From positions 46,995,083 through 47,059,082 of the forward strand of contig CM070874.1 in the NCBI GenBank assembly GCA_036365515.1: DNA of 64,000 nucleotides, written 5' to 3'. Every line of letters begins with the position of its first letter. Within the stretch, counting starts at the first letter, position 1. This document shows, piece by piece, positions 11,901-21,842 of this stretch. A model generated the notes under the pieces. The model did not search any database. It had not been told where the DNA came from and was given only the letters and a program-made list of their open reading frames with translations. This DNA is from Torymus aiolomorphi. Taxonomy: Eukaryota; Arthropoda; Insecta; Hymenoptera; Torymidae. A program made the translations under genes and the position numbers.

Positions 11901-14079
11901 AAATTTACCATATGCAAAGCTCCATCTTTTTGCCTTGGATCTGTATTTGAACTAGTCAAAACTTCAACACAAAATTGCATTGTCTTTTGCAACATGTCTT
12001 TACGTTTTTTACAAGCAGAATGTAATAAAGTTTGCGCTGCAGTTACAGGAGATACAAAATCTTCAAAAATATCTGCAAAAAATTATATAAATATATTATA
12101 CATTTTTGAATCACAAAAATATATTTTATTCACGAAGTTTAAGTGTACCAAATTTAACTCTGATATATTCATATGGATCAGTGTTCCATAATTCTTCATC
12201 AGCAGCTGAGTATGACATAATAGGAAATAGAACATCACGAATAATTTCAAACATATGAGGTTTCAAAAATTTCCAAGAAAATGCATGACTCACTCTACAA
12301 AAATAAATAAATTAGAAATTATTTTCATACATAAAAAAAAAATTAATGAAATGAAATTACCCTTGATCTATGTAATTAATTGATTGTTGTAAGACACGAG
12401 GTGAAACGTAAATTTTTCGACGGTACTGATCTAAAATTTTGAGCAAAACTTCAAGAATGCCAGCACTAAAGGTTTGTAAGTACCACTCTGAAAATTCTTT
12501 ATAATCTTTATTCACTGAACCTGGGCTTCCATACCTAAAATACAGTTAATCTTATAATCACTTAATTTTTAATATAACAAAAATATATTTTTTTGAAAAT
12601 TTACCTTTCAAAAATTCTTTGAAGTATGTGAAGAGCCCATTTTTTACATTTCCACCATGGTAACTCTGCACGTTCATCATCATCTAAATCAGGATTATTT
12701 GTTTCAGGTGGTACAGGTCTATCAGCTACTTGACGGATAACATCCATCCATTGAGAGAAAACTTGATTGGAAATAAGATCGAGAGGAAGTGTATATTGAG
12801 TTAACGCAAAGAATATTTTGAGTATTTGTTTTTGAAGTAAAACTGATTGCTCGGATGGGTCAGGTAATAGTCTTAATATCAGTTGGTAAATCATGGGTAA
12901 TAAAAGATTCATAGCTTCATGAAGTGGTCCTCTCTCCTCTGGTTTTTTGTATCTGTATAACAAGGGTTTGATGTGATTGATATTTATCACAATTTTGTTT
13001 TAAAAAAAGCTATAAAAAGAAATATAAAACTAACTCAAAGTTTTTCACAAGTTGATACAGAGCCAGAAGTACACCAGGCCAACAGGAAGCATCAGGATTT
13101 TGAAGGTATATTGTGATCTTGTCAACTATCTGTGTCCATCTTCCCGGAAAGTCATGTTTTACAATGTTACTAATGCACACTGCTAATAGCACCCTGTGTA
13201 AAATAAAGCATGACTTTAAATTTTAAGAATTAACTATAATATCTGTTTTCAACTGAATGCTTTGTACCTAATAAGCTCAGGAGCATGCACTGTGGCATCG
13301 ACAATGGCATCACGAATCATGGCTCGATCCTGTTCATGAATACTAAATGGCACTGCTCCATTCTCAGCCTCTCTGTCAGCCCAATTTGAAGTAATAAAAT
13401 TCTTTAAGTATATGACACCTAAAACAAAATCAAATGTGTAAGCAAGTTTAATTTCGAGAATGGGCCATTAGATACCTACCAGCTTGTCTCACGGGCATGT
13501 CGACATCGGTAGACATTACCACCTGCAAGAGGCCTGGGGCAAAGCCGATGATTTTGTGAATCTGAAATAAACAAAATCATTCATCTGTTTGAAATTTCGG
13601 AGTCGTTCCGAACGCCGAACCCCCAGGCAAAAGCGGAACGCCGTAGGTATTGGGCAGGCACGGGAATGGGAGGTCAGGTAGAGCGCGCGGTCAATTCCGG
13701 GGGGCGAAAACGTGGATGACACGCTGCTATCCACTTTGTGAGCGCGGCGGTCTCGCGACGCGCGCGCACGCCCCGAGGGGAAAGGTCAAGAACGCGAGGG
13801 CAAGAACTATCGAAAGAGCGGTCCTAGGAGATCCGCATGCTCGCCAGCTTGCTTTTCTCGGCGGAGCATGCGCTCGCAAAGCGGGTTAGGTTCCCATCGG
13901 GAGACACGCGAGACCCGCGCGGCGCACCGCGACTTTGGTGCGCGAGGCTGCGCGCTCCGACGCGGGGGAGTCCGAGCTCAGGCTTTTAGGTATACCTGGT
14001 TGAGCTGCTCCTCGGCCTGCTTCTGCTGGGCAGGCTCGATCGTGGCCCGAAGGAGCTCCGTCAGCTTCCGCGGGTCCAT
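8938..14079 (-). CDS. IPO7: Importin-7 (nuclear transport receptor, importin-beta family), complete
   Basis: CDS: complement(join(8938..9005, 9102..9245, 9365..9640, 9712..9917, 10469..11012, 11109..11622, 11710..11829, 11909..12072, 12149..12294, 12361..12534, 12605..12952, 13035..13193, 13268..13418, 13480..13561, 13996..14079)). This is 3,180 nt, 1,059 aa; phases agree at every GT/AG junction. The product is a Ran-GTP-binding carrier that imports ribosomal proteins, histone H1 and signalling proteins (moleskin in Drosophila). The start [10 protein letters not shown], the importin-beta N-terminal segment ([14 protein letters not shown], about residues 48-61), the [15 protein letters not shown] block, the [15 protein letters not shown] block, an acidic tail with a run of seven Asp near residue 950, and the C-terminal FNFGG motif are all family hallmarks. 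The length is close to the vertebrate ~1,038 aa. The acceptor at 9641 was chosen because the nearer AG breaks frame. A SINE-like insertion lies in the intron 9918-10468. Confidence 0.97.
9983..10443 (+). mobile_element. tRNA-derived SINE candidate in an importin-7 intron
   Basis: An A-box-like TAGCGCAGTCG (10001-10011) lies near the left end and a 13-base A run (10432-10444) ends the unit. Imperfect direct repeats flank it (ACAAAGCTTTTGG at 9970 and ACAAGGCTGTTTG at 10444). The B box is only partly recognisable (GGTCAACGAGC near 10032). Antisense to the host gene and confined to one intron. Confidence 0.45.
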
Positions 14080-14560
14080 CGTCCCTGCACGTCGTCGCTG
14101 CGATGGGAAGAGAAAAAGAGCGCGTTTACAGCTCGACCCGCATACACGCTGCCGCTCTGCTGCTGGCTGCTCTTCTCGTTCTTCGCAGCTTGCTCTTGAA
14201 AGACACGGCACGGCCAGGCGGGCCAGGCGGGCCAGGAGACCGAGCGGCGAGTGATACTCGCGCACTCGAACGCACACGGACACAGGAGGCCGCCTTCGCC
14301 AGACTCTTGTCTCTCTTGCGGTATCTCCCCCACTCTCTCCGCTATCACTGTGTCGGGTGTACTGTCCGACGTTCGTCTCTTGCTCGCGCGTGCGCGAGAT
14401 ATATATATGTATCCTGCTCTCAACTCTGGATTGCCAGTATATATTAGCGTAGTTTCCCGAGCCCGAGCTGAATACTGAATTTGACCTGGCGCGTTCATCT
14501 TGCACACACTGTTTCCCGGTCACGTGACACACTGCCAGCATATTGTGGCAGCTACGGACT
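13600..14560 (-). promoter_or_regulatory. CpG-rich 5' region of importin-7
   Basis: GC and CpG content rise sharply over intron 1, exon 1 and the presumed 5' untranslated region, against AT-rich surroundings. Several overlapping open frames on both strands are a by-product of the base composition. The transcription start is probably between 14100 and 14560. A TATATATATG stretch at 14399-14410 could act as a TATA-like element, but this is not demonstrated. Confidence 0.6.
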
Positions 14561-15288
14561 GCAACATACCTATACGATATATATAATATGTTTCGTGGCG
14601 ACGCACGCGCTAATCCTCATCTAATCCTGATTTTGAACGTTTTATCAAAATAGTAAAATTAAACGCAATTGTCCCTCAGGCTTCTTTTACTTTTGCGACT
14701 TTCATTTAGTAATTATTACATTAAAATTTTGTTTTTAATAACAAATCTTTTAACTGTATAGTATATTAAAAAAAAAAAATTTTACTTTACATTTTACAAA
14801 TTTAGATATTTAGATTATGATCCTGAAAATCTAATGTATATTGATAGAGGACATCTGATTAATCAATGTTTGATTTTATCTATATATTTTACACTTTAAC
14901 ATCTTTATATTTTACTTTTTACTGAATGTGTATTTGTTTATTGCAAAAAAATGCATTTACTTACATAAAAAAAATAATACAAAACAAGAAAGAAAAACCA
15001 TTAATACACCATTTTACTCAGTGAAATTAATAATTATATTGTTTATTTTAAAAATTCTTGAGTTTCTGTAAAACATTAAATCTGTAGAAATAGAATAATT
15101 TAAATAATTACATAACTTGCTAATAGAAATATGGAAGATATATTTTTAAATATAATTAAATAAGGCACAGCCAGATCATTGAAATATATATGAATGAATG
15201 GTCATGTTATTTTTAAGCCTGAGAATTATTTAAAATATTTAAAATTTTTGTACTTTAAAACGAACAATTTATATTATATCACATTTTT
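14561..15288. other. AT-rich intergenic stretch
   Basis: Between the importin-7 5' end and the stop codon of the RING gene. It contains homopolymer A/T runs and no supportable gene. It should contain the RING gene 3' untranslated region. Confidence 0.6.
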
Positions 15289-15973
15289 TTATTTATTAAC
15301 TAAATTGTCTTTTTTAGTATCCACTATATTATCACATTGATCTTTTGAAACTGCTGTTTCTTCTTTAATTTGATATCTTTGTAATTGATATGAAGCATTA
15401 GTTTCTGTTTGTACACAAACAGAAACTTTGTCTTTCAATACCCTCCTATTTGATGCATGCCTGGGATCTAATATTGAACTCTAAAAATCAGTTTTTTTAA
15501 GTTGCAAAAATACATGTTTACCTTTATTAGCTTATATTTACTGGTAAATCAATAAATTTTAAATTTCATTAACGCACCTTTATATCTTCAAATTTAGAAC
15601 ATAAATTTTCAGCAGCATAATTTCTGCAGGTGCTGAAACTATTTTTACATGTAGGACATTTCTCTCCAAGATTTATTAATGCATTCATGCAGCTTGAACA
15701 TATGTGATGCCCTTGAGTACACATTAGTATTTCTCCTTTTGGCAATTCTAAACATACTGGACATTCAAGAATTTCTTCCAAATCTTCTGCATACTATAAT
15801 AAAATTGCAAAAAAATTTTTATCACCACCTTACTTCTGCTGAGTATAGGCTCTATCTTGGCCTGAAGGAACTCTGTACACAATGCAAGGTGATAGTTCAC
15901 AGAACTGACATATTATTCTTAGTTATCTTACCTTCATTCGAATTTCTTTAACAATATCTTCAAAACTATCCAT
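15289..15973 (-). CDS. RING-finger protein, SIAH-type RING only (149 aa)
   Basis: CDS: complement(join(15289..15480, 15578..15793, 15932..15973)), 150 codons with the stop, all introns GT/AG and in phase 0. The N-terminus is MDSFEDIVKEIRMK. Residues about 25-66 form a C3HC4-type RING: CPVC, then CTQGHHICSSC, then CPTC, spaced as in SIAH/seven-in-absentia E3 ligases. The rest (about 80 residues) is polar and ends KKDNLVNK; the TRAF-like substrate-binding domain of SIAH is absent. By family logic it is probably an E3 ubiquitin ligase, or a fragment-type relative, recruiting an E2 through the RING. The substrate is unknown. The start is the first ATG, two codons before the conserved acidic patch. 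I cannot name an orthologue. Confidence 0.85.
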
Positions 15974-16219
15974 GGTGTATGCCTATATACTGTTACATTA
16001 ACCAGAAATTAATTCTATTTCAATATGAATACTTATTTTCAAAGTATATGAAATTAAATTTATTATTTTTGTAAAGAATAATTATTGTTATTCTTTAACA
16101 GGAAAGTAAGTATATAATTAATAGAATTCCAAATAGTAATAATAAATAACACAATAGAGTTGTTTTTGTTTTACATACTTATGTGATTAATTATTGATTA
16201 CTATGGTAAAAACAGTTTA
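15974..16219. other. 5' flank of the RING gene
   Basis: AT-rich, no gene seen. It presumably contains the RING gene promoter. No clear core element is visible. Confidence 0.4.
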
Positions 16220-16550
16220 TTAACCCCTTGATAGTGGTAGGCAAAAATGCAGATACACAAACCTACAAAAACCTAATTGAGGTTTTAACTTTGACGGCAG
16301 GTAAAGTTGCTCTCTATACGCAAGATTGCCAATCTTCTCTTGTCCATTTGCACGATGGCATAACGGCCTTTCCACATTGAGTGCGTCGTGCGCCGTGTTT
16401 CGTGACCCGTCATCTTCCAATTCTTGTAGACCATATTACCAACGAATATAGACGCATATAGAAGCGTACGGCTTAAGAAACTTTTGGACGAAGTCACTGG
16501 ATAACAAGCCGATTAGTTCTGTTATCCATCCGCGAGATGGTGCTGACTAC
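16220..16550 (-). repeat. Dispersed repeat, family C, with a 70-codon open frame
   Basis: Read on the minus strand, the stretch from GCACCATCTCGCGG (about 16540) through CTATATTCGTTGG, GTCTACAAGAATTGG and GACGGGTCACGAAACACGG to TCAATGTGG recurs on the plus strand at 27945-28056 plus 29545-29670, where a solo LTR splits it. A 70-codon open frame (16285-16497) lies in it but is not kept in the second copy, which has an 8-bp insertion. I therefore treat it as a repeat rather than a gene. A short AT microsatellite follows at 16556-16620. Confidence 0.6.
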
Positions 16551-17320
16551 CGCCCAATATATATATATATAGATATATAAGCCTGTTAAGAAGAGTATAT
16601 ATAGATATACACGTGTATATAAGATATCATACTAATAAAATAATTGTTAATGAATTAAAATAAAATGTTATTTTACAAATTATTATTGTTTTGATTTATT
16701 TAAAAGATTTTACTGCATTTAAAATAATATAAACTATTCTATAAAACTGGGTAATGTAATGTTTTTGTTCGGCAATCGCGCGGGAAGCGTGTAATAAGGC
16801 GGGAGTGTCTTTCTGTCAGCGGAGGCAGGAGTATTGCAGTTCCGACGGCGTCTTTCACTTCAAGAGTCTTGACTTTCTTTTAAAGTATTTTTATATTAGT
16901 TTTTTGAGAAATTTGAGTCATGGCACCATCTCGAGCACGTTATGCGTATGAAGGATGCACAAACACGAAGGCGAAAAAACCTACACTGATTTTTCATCGC
17001 TTTCCAAAGGATGAAGAACGGTTAGATTGTTTTGATTAACTTTTTCTTTATAATGAATAGTTTTATATTAAATAAATTGAAATTGTTATTATCAAACATT
17101 GATTGATAATCTTTAGAGTTATTTTGGGCGAGACCTGGCAAACAATTAATGAAATTATTATTATAGGTTATATTTCTGAGCTAATAATAAATTAATTAAA
17201 TAATAAATTAACTTTAAAATAATTTTAATTATTTAGCTGCTAAATTTATTTTCTTTTTATTTTTGTAATAATGAAACCATTTAAATTTGACAAATTTTTG
17301 TTGTAAGTGTGTGTGTGTGT

Positions 17321-17930
17321 ATAGGGTGACTGCACCAGAATTGGAACAGTCACCAGTTAACGAACATTTTCTTTTTATATATGAATTGTATATTTAACAT
17401 GATGATAATTTTCGAATCCTTGAAAATTTTTATTTCATTTTATATATGATGTAATTAATAGATGTGCAAATTTTATCAAGATCGTGTTACTTTTTGACAT
17501 ATTTGATATTTAAAAGTTATTGTTTTTGTTGTACAGTAACAATGGAGGAAAATTGGTTTAAACGTTTTTAAATTTTATGATTTTTGTAATTTTATGAGAC
17601 AATCGAGATGAAAATTTTAATTTGCAATTTTTCAATAATGTTTTTTACGTATCTACATAACATTCCTTTACATACACGCTCATATAAACGACATATGAAA
17701 ATAATTTTTTTTTTCTTAACTATTGTCGCTATTATGACTTCTGGACCATCATATGGCGCGTTTTTTATACGAAACCTGAAAGCTGATTTGCTGTTTAATG
17801 GATTTATCGTTTGACGTTAAATTGGTGCTATTATTTAAAATATGGGCATTAAAAATTAATAAGAGACATAAGTAGATTAATTTTGTGGAATCCACGAGTT
17901 ACTGAATTGTCAGCAGTTTTTTTTTTCATA
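17321..17930. repeat. Degenerate copy of hairpin-ended family D (inside transposase intron)
   Basis: The right part (about 17878-17925, with GAATTGTCAGCAG then a T run) resembles the family D end GAATTGGCAGCGG-T(n). The words ATCAAGATCGT...ACTTTTTGA are shared with 18240-18290. A (GT)n tract precedes it at 17308-17322. The match is weak. Confidence 0.35.
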
Positions 17931-18009
17931 AATCTGTACTTTCAATCTGCTTCTCAAGACTTTATTATGCTGAATTAGTGCCAGACATCGTTGTGTATTT
18001 TAATTTTTG

Positions 18010-18826
18010 CTTCCTCTTAGAGGAAGCTTTGTAATACTAAAATTTTAAGTTTCTTTAAATTGCTCTAGAAATATGACTAAAGGTGTTCGTTGTCGAGTTC
18101 TTTGGGTAAAATAATTGGTCCATAAATTTCAGAGATATTTGAGATAAAAATTAAAAAAATTTTTTTTTTAAATCGTAATTTTTCGAGAACGGTTCGATGA
18201 ATCAGCTCCAGATTTCTAGACAATTTTGTATGTGATATAGATATTATGTATGTGAATTTTCATCAAGATCGTACGATTACTTTTTGATATTCAAAATTTT
18301 CCTATTTTACAAAGTCATTTTCTTTGTCGCCTGATAACAAGAGAAAACTTGTTTTAATTTCTTTAAAATTCGGAGATGTAGAGTGTATATTATTTATTAT
18401 ATGTGTTTTTAGAGTAAAAGAATTCGTTTATGAATTTCAGAGATATTCGAGGGTAAAACTGATTTAGCCCTCTTTTCAAATCGTAATTTTTCGGGTATAT
18501 CTATACTAGAAAATGGAAATGACACGTGCTACGCGAGCGCGTTTTTCACTTACTTTTGTTTTTTATTGAGGTTAATTTACAGCGCGCTTCGCCGATACAT
18601 GAAATTAGCTAGATACGCTGGCGAATTAGAAGCCGAGAAATACGTTTAACAATACTTTTGACTGCGCTTCGATATTAATCGCGTTTTCTCTTTTTTTACA
18701 TTTTATTTGCACGATCAGTTCGTGTTCTATTGTGTTAAATTTTCAAATTTGGCTTAAAAATTAATTAAATGAATCAATAAATTAATTTTGAGGAAGCCAC
18801 GTGCCAATGAATTGGCAGCGGTTTTT
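18010..18826 (-). mobile_element. Hairpin-ended element, family D, short copy
   Basis: The left end is a perfect hairpin, GCTTCCTCTTAGAGGAAGC; the right end is TGCCAATGAATTGGCAGCGG followed by a T run, also containing a palindrome. The same two ends occur at 47652-49206 in this orientation and inverted at 30721-46505. Inside, GTCGAGTTCTTTGGG...ATTGGTCCATAAATTTCAG is shared with 48425-48465. A TCTATACTAG word at 18499 may be a Helitron-like insertion within it. No coding capacity. Confidence 0.6.
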
Positions 18827-18859
18827 AATTTATAAAACATTCGCTCGCCTACGCACGAA

Positions 18860-19120
18860 ACTCATGTAGGTGGAAAAAGCGTGCCTGTTTGTTAAGGCCC
18901 CCGTTACATAAGCGCGTGCACGCGAATGCACGCGTATGCGTGCGTAAGATATTTAGTAATTGTCGATGCAGCCAACGTGATAAGGGAGTATCTACACTGC
19001 GGGGTGCATCATGGGGCGCATCGTGGTGCGTGTTCAAACTGCGCATTCCAAGCTGAATTTACTTTTAAAAATATAACTGATTATAAAGATTGAGTACTTA
19101 CTTATGGTATGAGGGAGTTA
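18860..19120. other. CpG-rich stretch with Harbinger-like end
   Basis: TTAAGGCCCCCGTTACATAA followed by GCGCGTGCACGCG (18893-18925) resembles the terminal sequence of the MITE at 30152. No matching opposite end was found, so this is at most a broken copy. Confidence 0.3.
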
Positions 19121-19129
19121 TGATGACAA

Positions 19130-20195
19130 AATAAGCCAAACGAATATTTAAATTATTTTAGAACCCAAGTAGGCGGAGGATGTGAGGTCCACGCATATAA
19201 GGGAATCATGTAGACATGAAAAATTAAGCCAAACGATTATTTAAATAATTTTTAAACCCAATAGCCGGGGGATGCAAGGTGCACGCATATTAGGGAATAA
19301 CGTAGACGTGAAACAATAAGCAAGATAATTATTTAAACCGTTTTTAAACCTAAGAAGGCGGGGGATATGAGTTCCACGCGTATACGGGAGCGCGTCAGAC
19401 GTACATACAAGGCAAAATAATTATGTAAATAATTCTTAACCCTAAATAGGCGAGGGATGCGAGTTCCACGCGTATACGGGAGCGCGTTAGACGTGCATAC
19501 AAATAATTATTTAAATAGTTCTTAACCCCAAGTAGGCGGGGGATGCGAGTTCCACGCGTATACGGGAGCGCGTCAGACGGGCATACAAGGCAAAATAATT
19601 ATTTAAATAGTTCTTAACCCCAAGTAGGCGGGGGATGCGAATTCCATGCGTATACTGGAATAAGGCAGACGTGTATACATGGAAAAATAATTATTTAAAT
19701 CATCCTTAATCCCAAGTAGCCGGGAGATGCGAGTTCCACGCGTATACGGGAGCGGGTCAGACGTGCATACAAGGCAAAATAATTATTTAAATAGTTCTTA
19801 ACCCCTAGTAGGCGGGGGATGCGAGTTCCACGCTTATACTGGAATAAAGCAGACGTGTATTATAGCAAAATAATTATTTAAATAATTCTCAAGCCCTAGT
19901 AGGTGGGTGATGCTCCCGTATACGCGTAGAACTTGCATCCCTCGCCTACTTGGGGTTAAGAATTATTTAAATAATTGTTTTGCCTCGTATGCACGTCTGA
20001 CTCGATTCCGTATACGCATTGGAACTTGCATTCTCCGCCTACTTGGGGTTAAGAACTATTTAAATAATTATTTTGCCATGTATGCACGTCTGACGCGCTC
20101 CCGTACACGCGTTGAACTCGCATCCCCCGCCTACTTGGTGTTAAGAATTATTTAAATAATTTTTTTGCCTTGTATTACACGTCTACGTAACACCC
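19130..20195. repeat. ~92-bp minisatellite with an internal inversion
   Basis: GATGCGAGTTCCACGCGTAT-type blocks recur about every 91-93 bp from 19171 to 19900 (near 19262, 19355, 19447, 19534, 19625, 19718, 19809). At about 19905 the array flips: the following three copies (to about 20190) are reverse complements. Each unit ends in an AATAATTATTTAAATA stretch. Lies inside the P-element-type intron. Confidence 0.9.
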
Positions 20196-20199
20196 GACT

Positions 20200-21842
20200 C
20201 TAGCTTAAATTCACTCGTCATTTGGACACGCGCACTACGGTGTGCAGCGCGAGCGCCCAATCCGCGACAGTCTCTACTGCGCAGACTCGAAGGTGCCGTC
20301 CGACTTCCACTCTCTGATTTGGTATTGATGAAGCCCTAGAGCAATTGACTTTTTCAAATTCGGATGATAATTTTGATCACTCAAGAACCACTCGTCAATT
20401 ATCACCCTCACTAGAAAAAGTCAACTTTCCTCCCTAGTTGCACCATGTACTATTTTTAAATTAATTTTAGCAGATGCATTTGTTGTTTTCGACTGAAAGT
20501 TATTTTTTTTAATATTATGTTCAAAATCGATTTTTCAGATTTTTATTCGGTATAGGACTACCCGGTACTTATAATAAGGCGAGTATCTGGGCCAAAGATC
20601 GTATGATCTATGAAAAATTTGCTGAGAAAATCCATAAACTTGATTACATACGAACGTACATATATACATACATACATGATAGAAAATCCTCAAATGAATT
20701 AATTCTTGGCGGAAAATAGTTTTTATACAGTAAATTGCTAGTTTTTGGGGCGTTACAATTATCACTCTGGAGAAAATATAAGGCTCTCTTGAGAAGCGGT
20801 CGTGTTTAAAAATTGTTACCTTTTATCTTCTTATCTTCTTCATTTTTTTTTTTTTTATAAATGTGAAGATCTCTTTAAAATTGTAATAAAAATTGCTTGT
20901 TTCATATCGGGAAAATTACAAAAACTGACCGGGAAAAAGAGGGAAAAACACGGTAATTTTTTCTTAAGTCAGGAGTAAATACCCTGAAATTGTATAAAAT
21001 CGTTGCGAATCATAGAAAACTGTATTAAAATGCTAGAAACTTTATAAAAGTCAGTCACATATCTACAAACAATTGCTTATAACTTTGCAAGTTTTGAAAA
21101 TTTTCGAATTTTTTATATTGCTACGTCCCCTGAAATTGAACAAAGAATAAAATGAGATCTTGCAAATTAAAATTGGATGAAAAATGAAAAAGAATTATGG
21201 GTTTTGTTGATTTCTTTTTCAATTGTCGATATCTTCTTGAATAATATTTAAATTTCTTTGAACATTTTTTGTTTGTTTCTTCAAGAATTATTGTTTCATT
21301 CTATATTGTTTCTCAAATTATAATATGTGAAGTAATCATCGTAAACATTTTTATATTTATATACATATATATCGCTCCGGAGCCACCTTAAGCATTTATG
21401 TATTTATTTGTACATATGAATTAACCTATCTTTTCATTTTAGTAAAAGTGGTCTTTTTTATATCTATATTTTTGAGAATTATTAGGCAATTAATTTTATA
21501 AGGTGATGGCTTTGATATAGCTCTTCTTAAAGATTACATATTCCGATAGTTTTGTTAAAGGATCCTTTTCCTCTCTTACTAACTCGGAGAGGCTCAGGGT
21601 TCCGGCTCACGGGTTTTGCTGAAACAAAGCAAGCATTTTTTTTCAGTATTTCCTTAAATGTAGTTAAAAATGTTCATAACTTCAGTTTATCAAAGCGTGA
21701 AGGTCTAACTCCGGTTCGTTTCATATTTTAACATCTAAAAACAGATCTCAAAGTTTGAGAAAAATCCATGATCCGGATCTGAGATACACTCCTTGTAAGA
21801 CTTAAATTTTCCCGCTATCAATCATATATTTCGTTTACATAG
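20200..21842. other. Rest of the transposase intron
   Basis: AT-rich; no gene seen. A family B word occurs at 20428-20455 and a degenerate TATAT run at 21355-21370. The splice acceptor AG is at 21841-21842. Confidence 0.5.

Noticed and set aside
13516..14541. Several long frames on both strands around importin-7 exon 1
   Set aside because: The CpG-rich composition keeps stops rare; only the short exon 1 reading joins the importin-7 protein through valid splice sites.
18499..18640. Second Helitron starting TCTATACTAG
   Set aside because: The start fits, but no convincing 3' hairpin with CTRR before a T was found; noted only in the family D entry.
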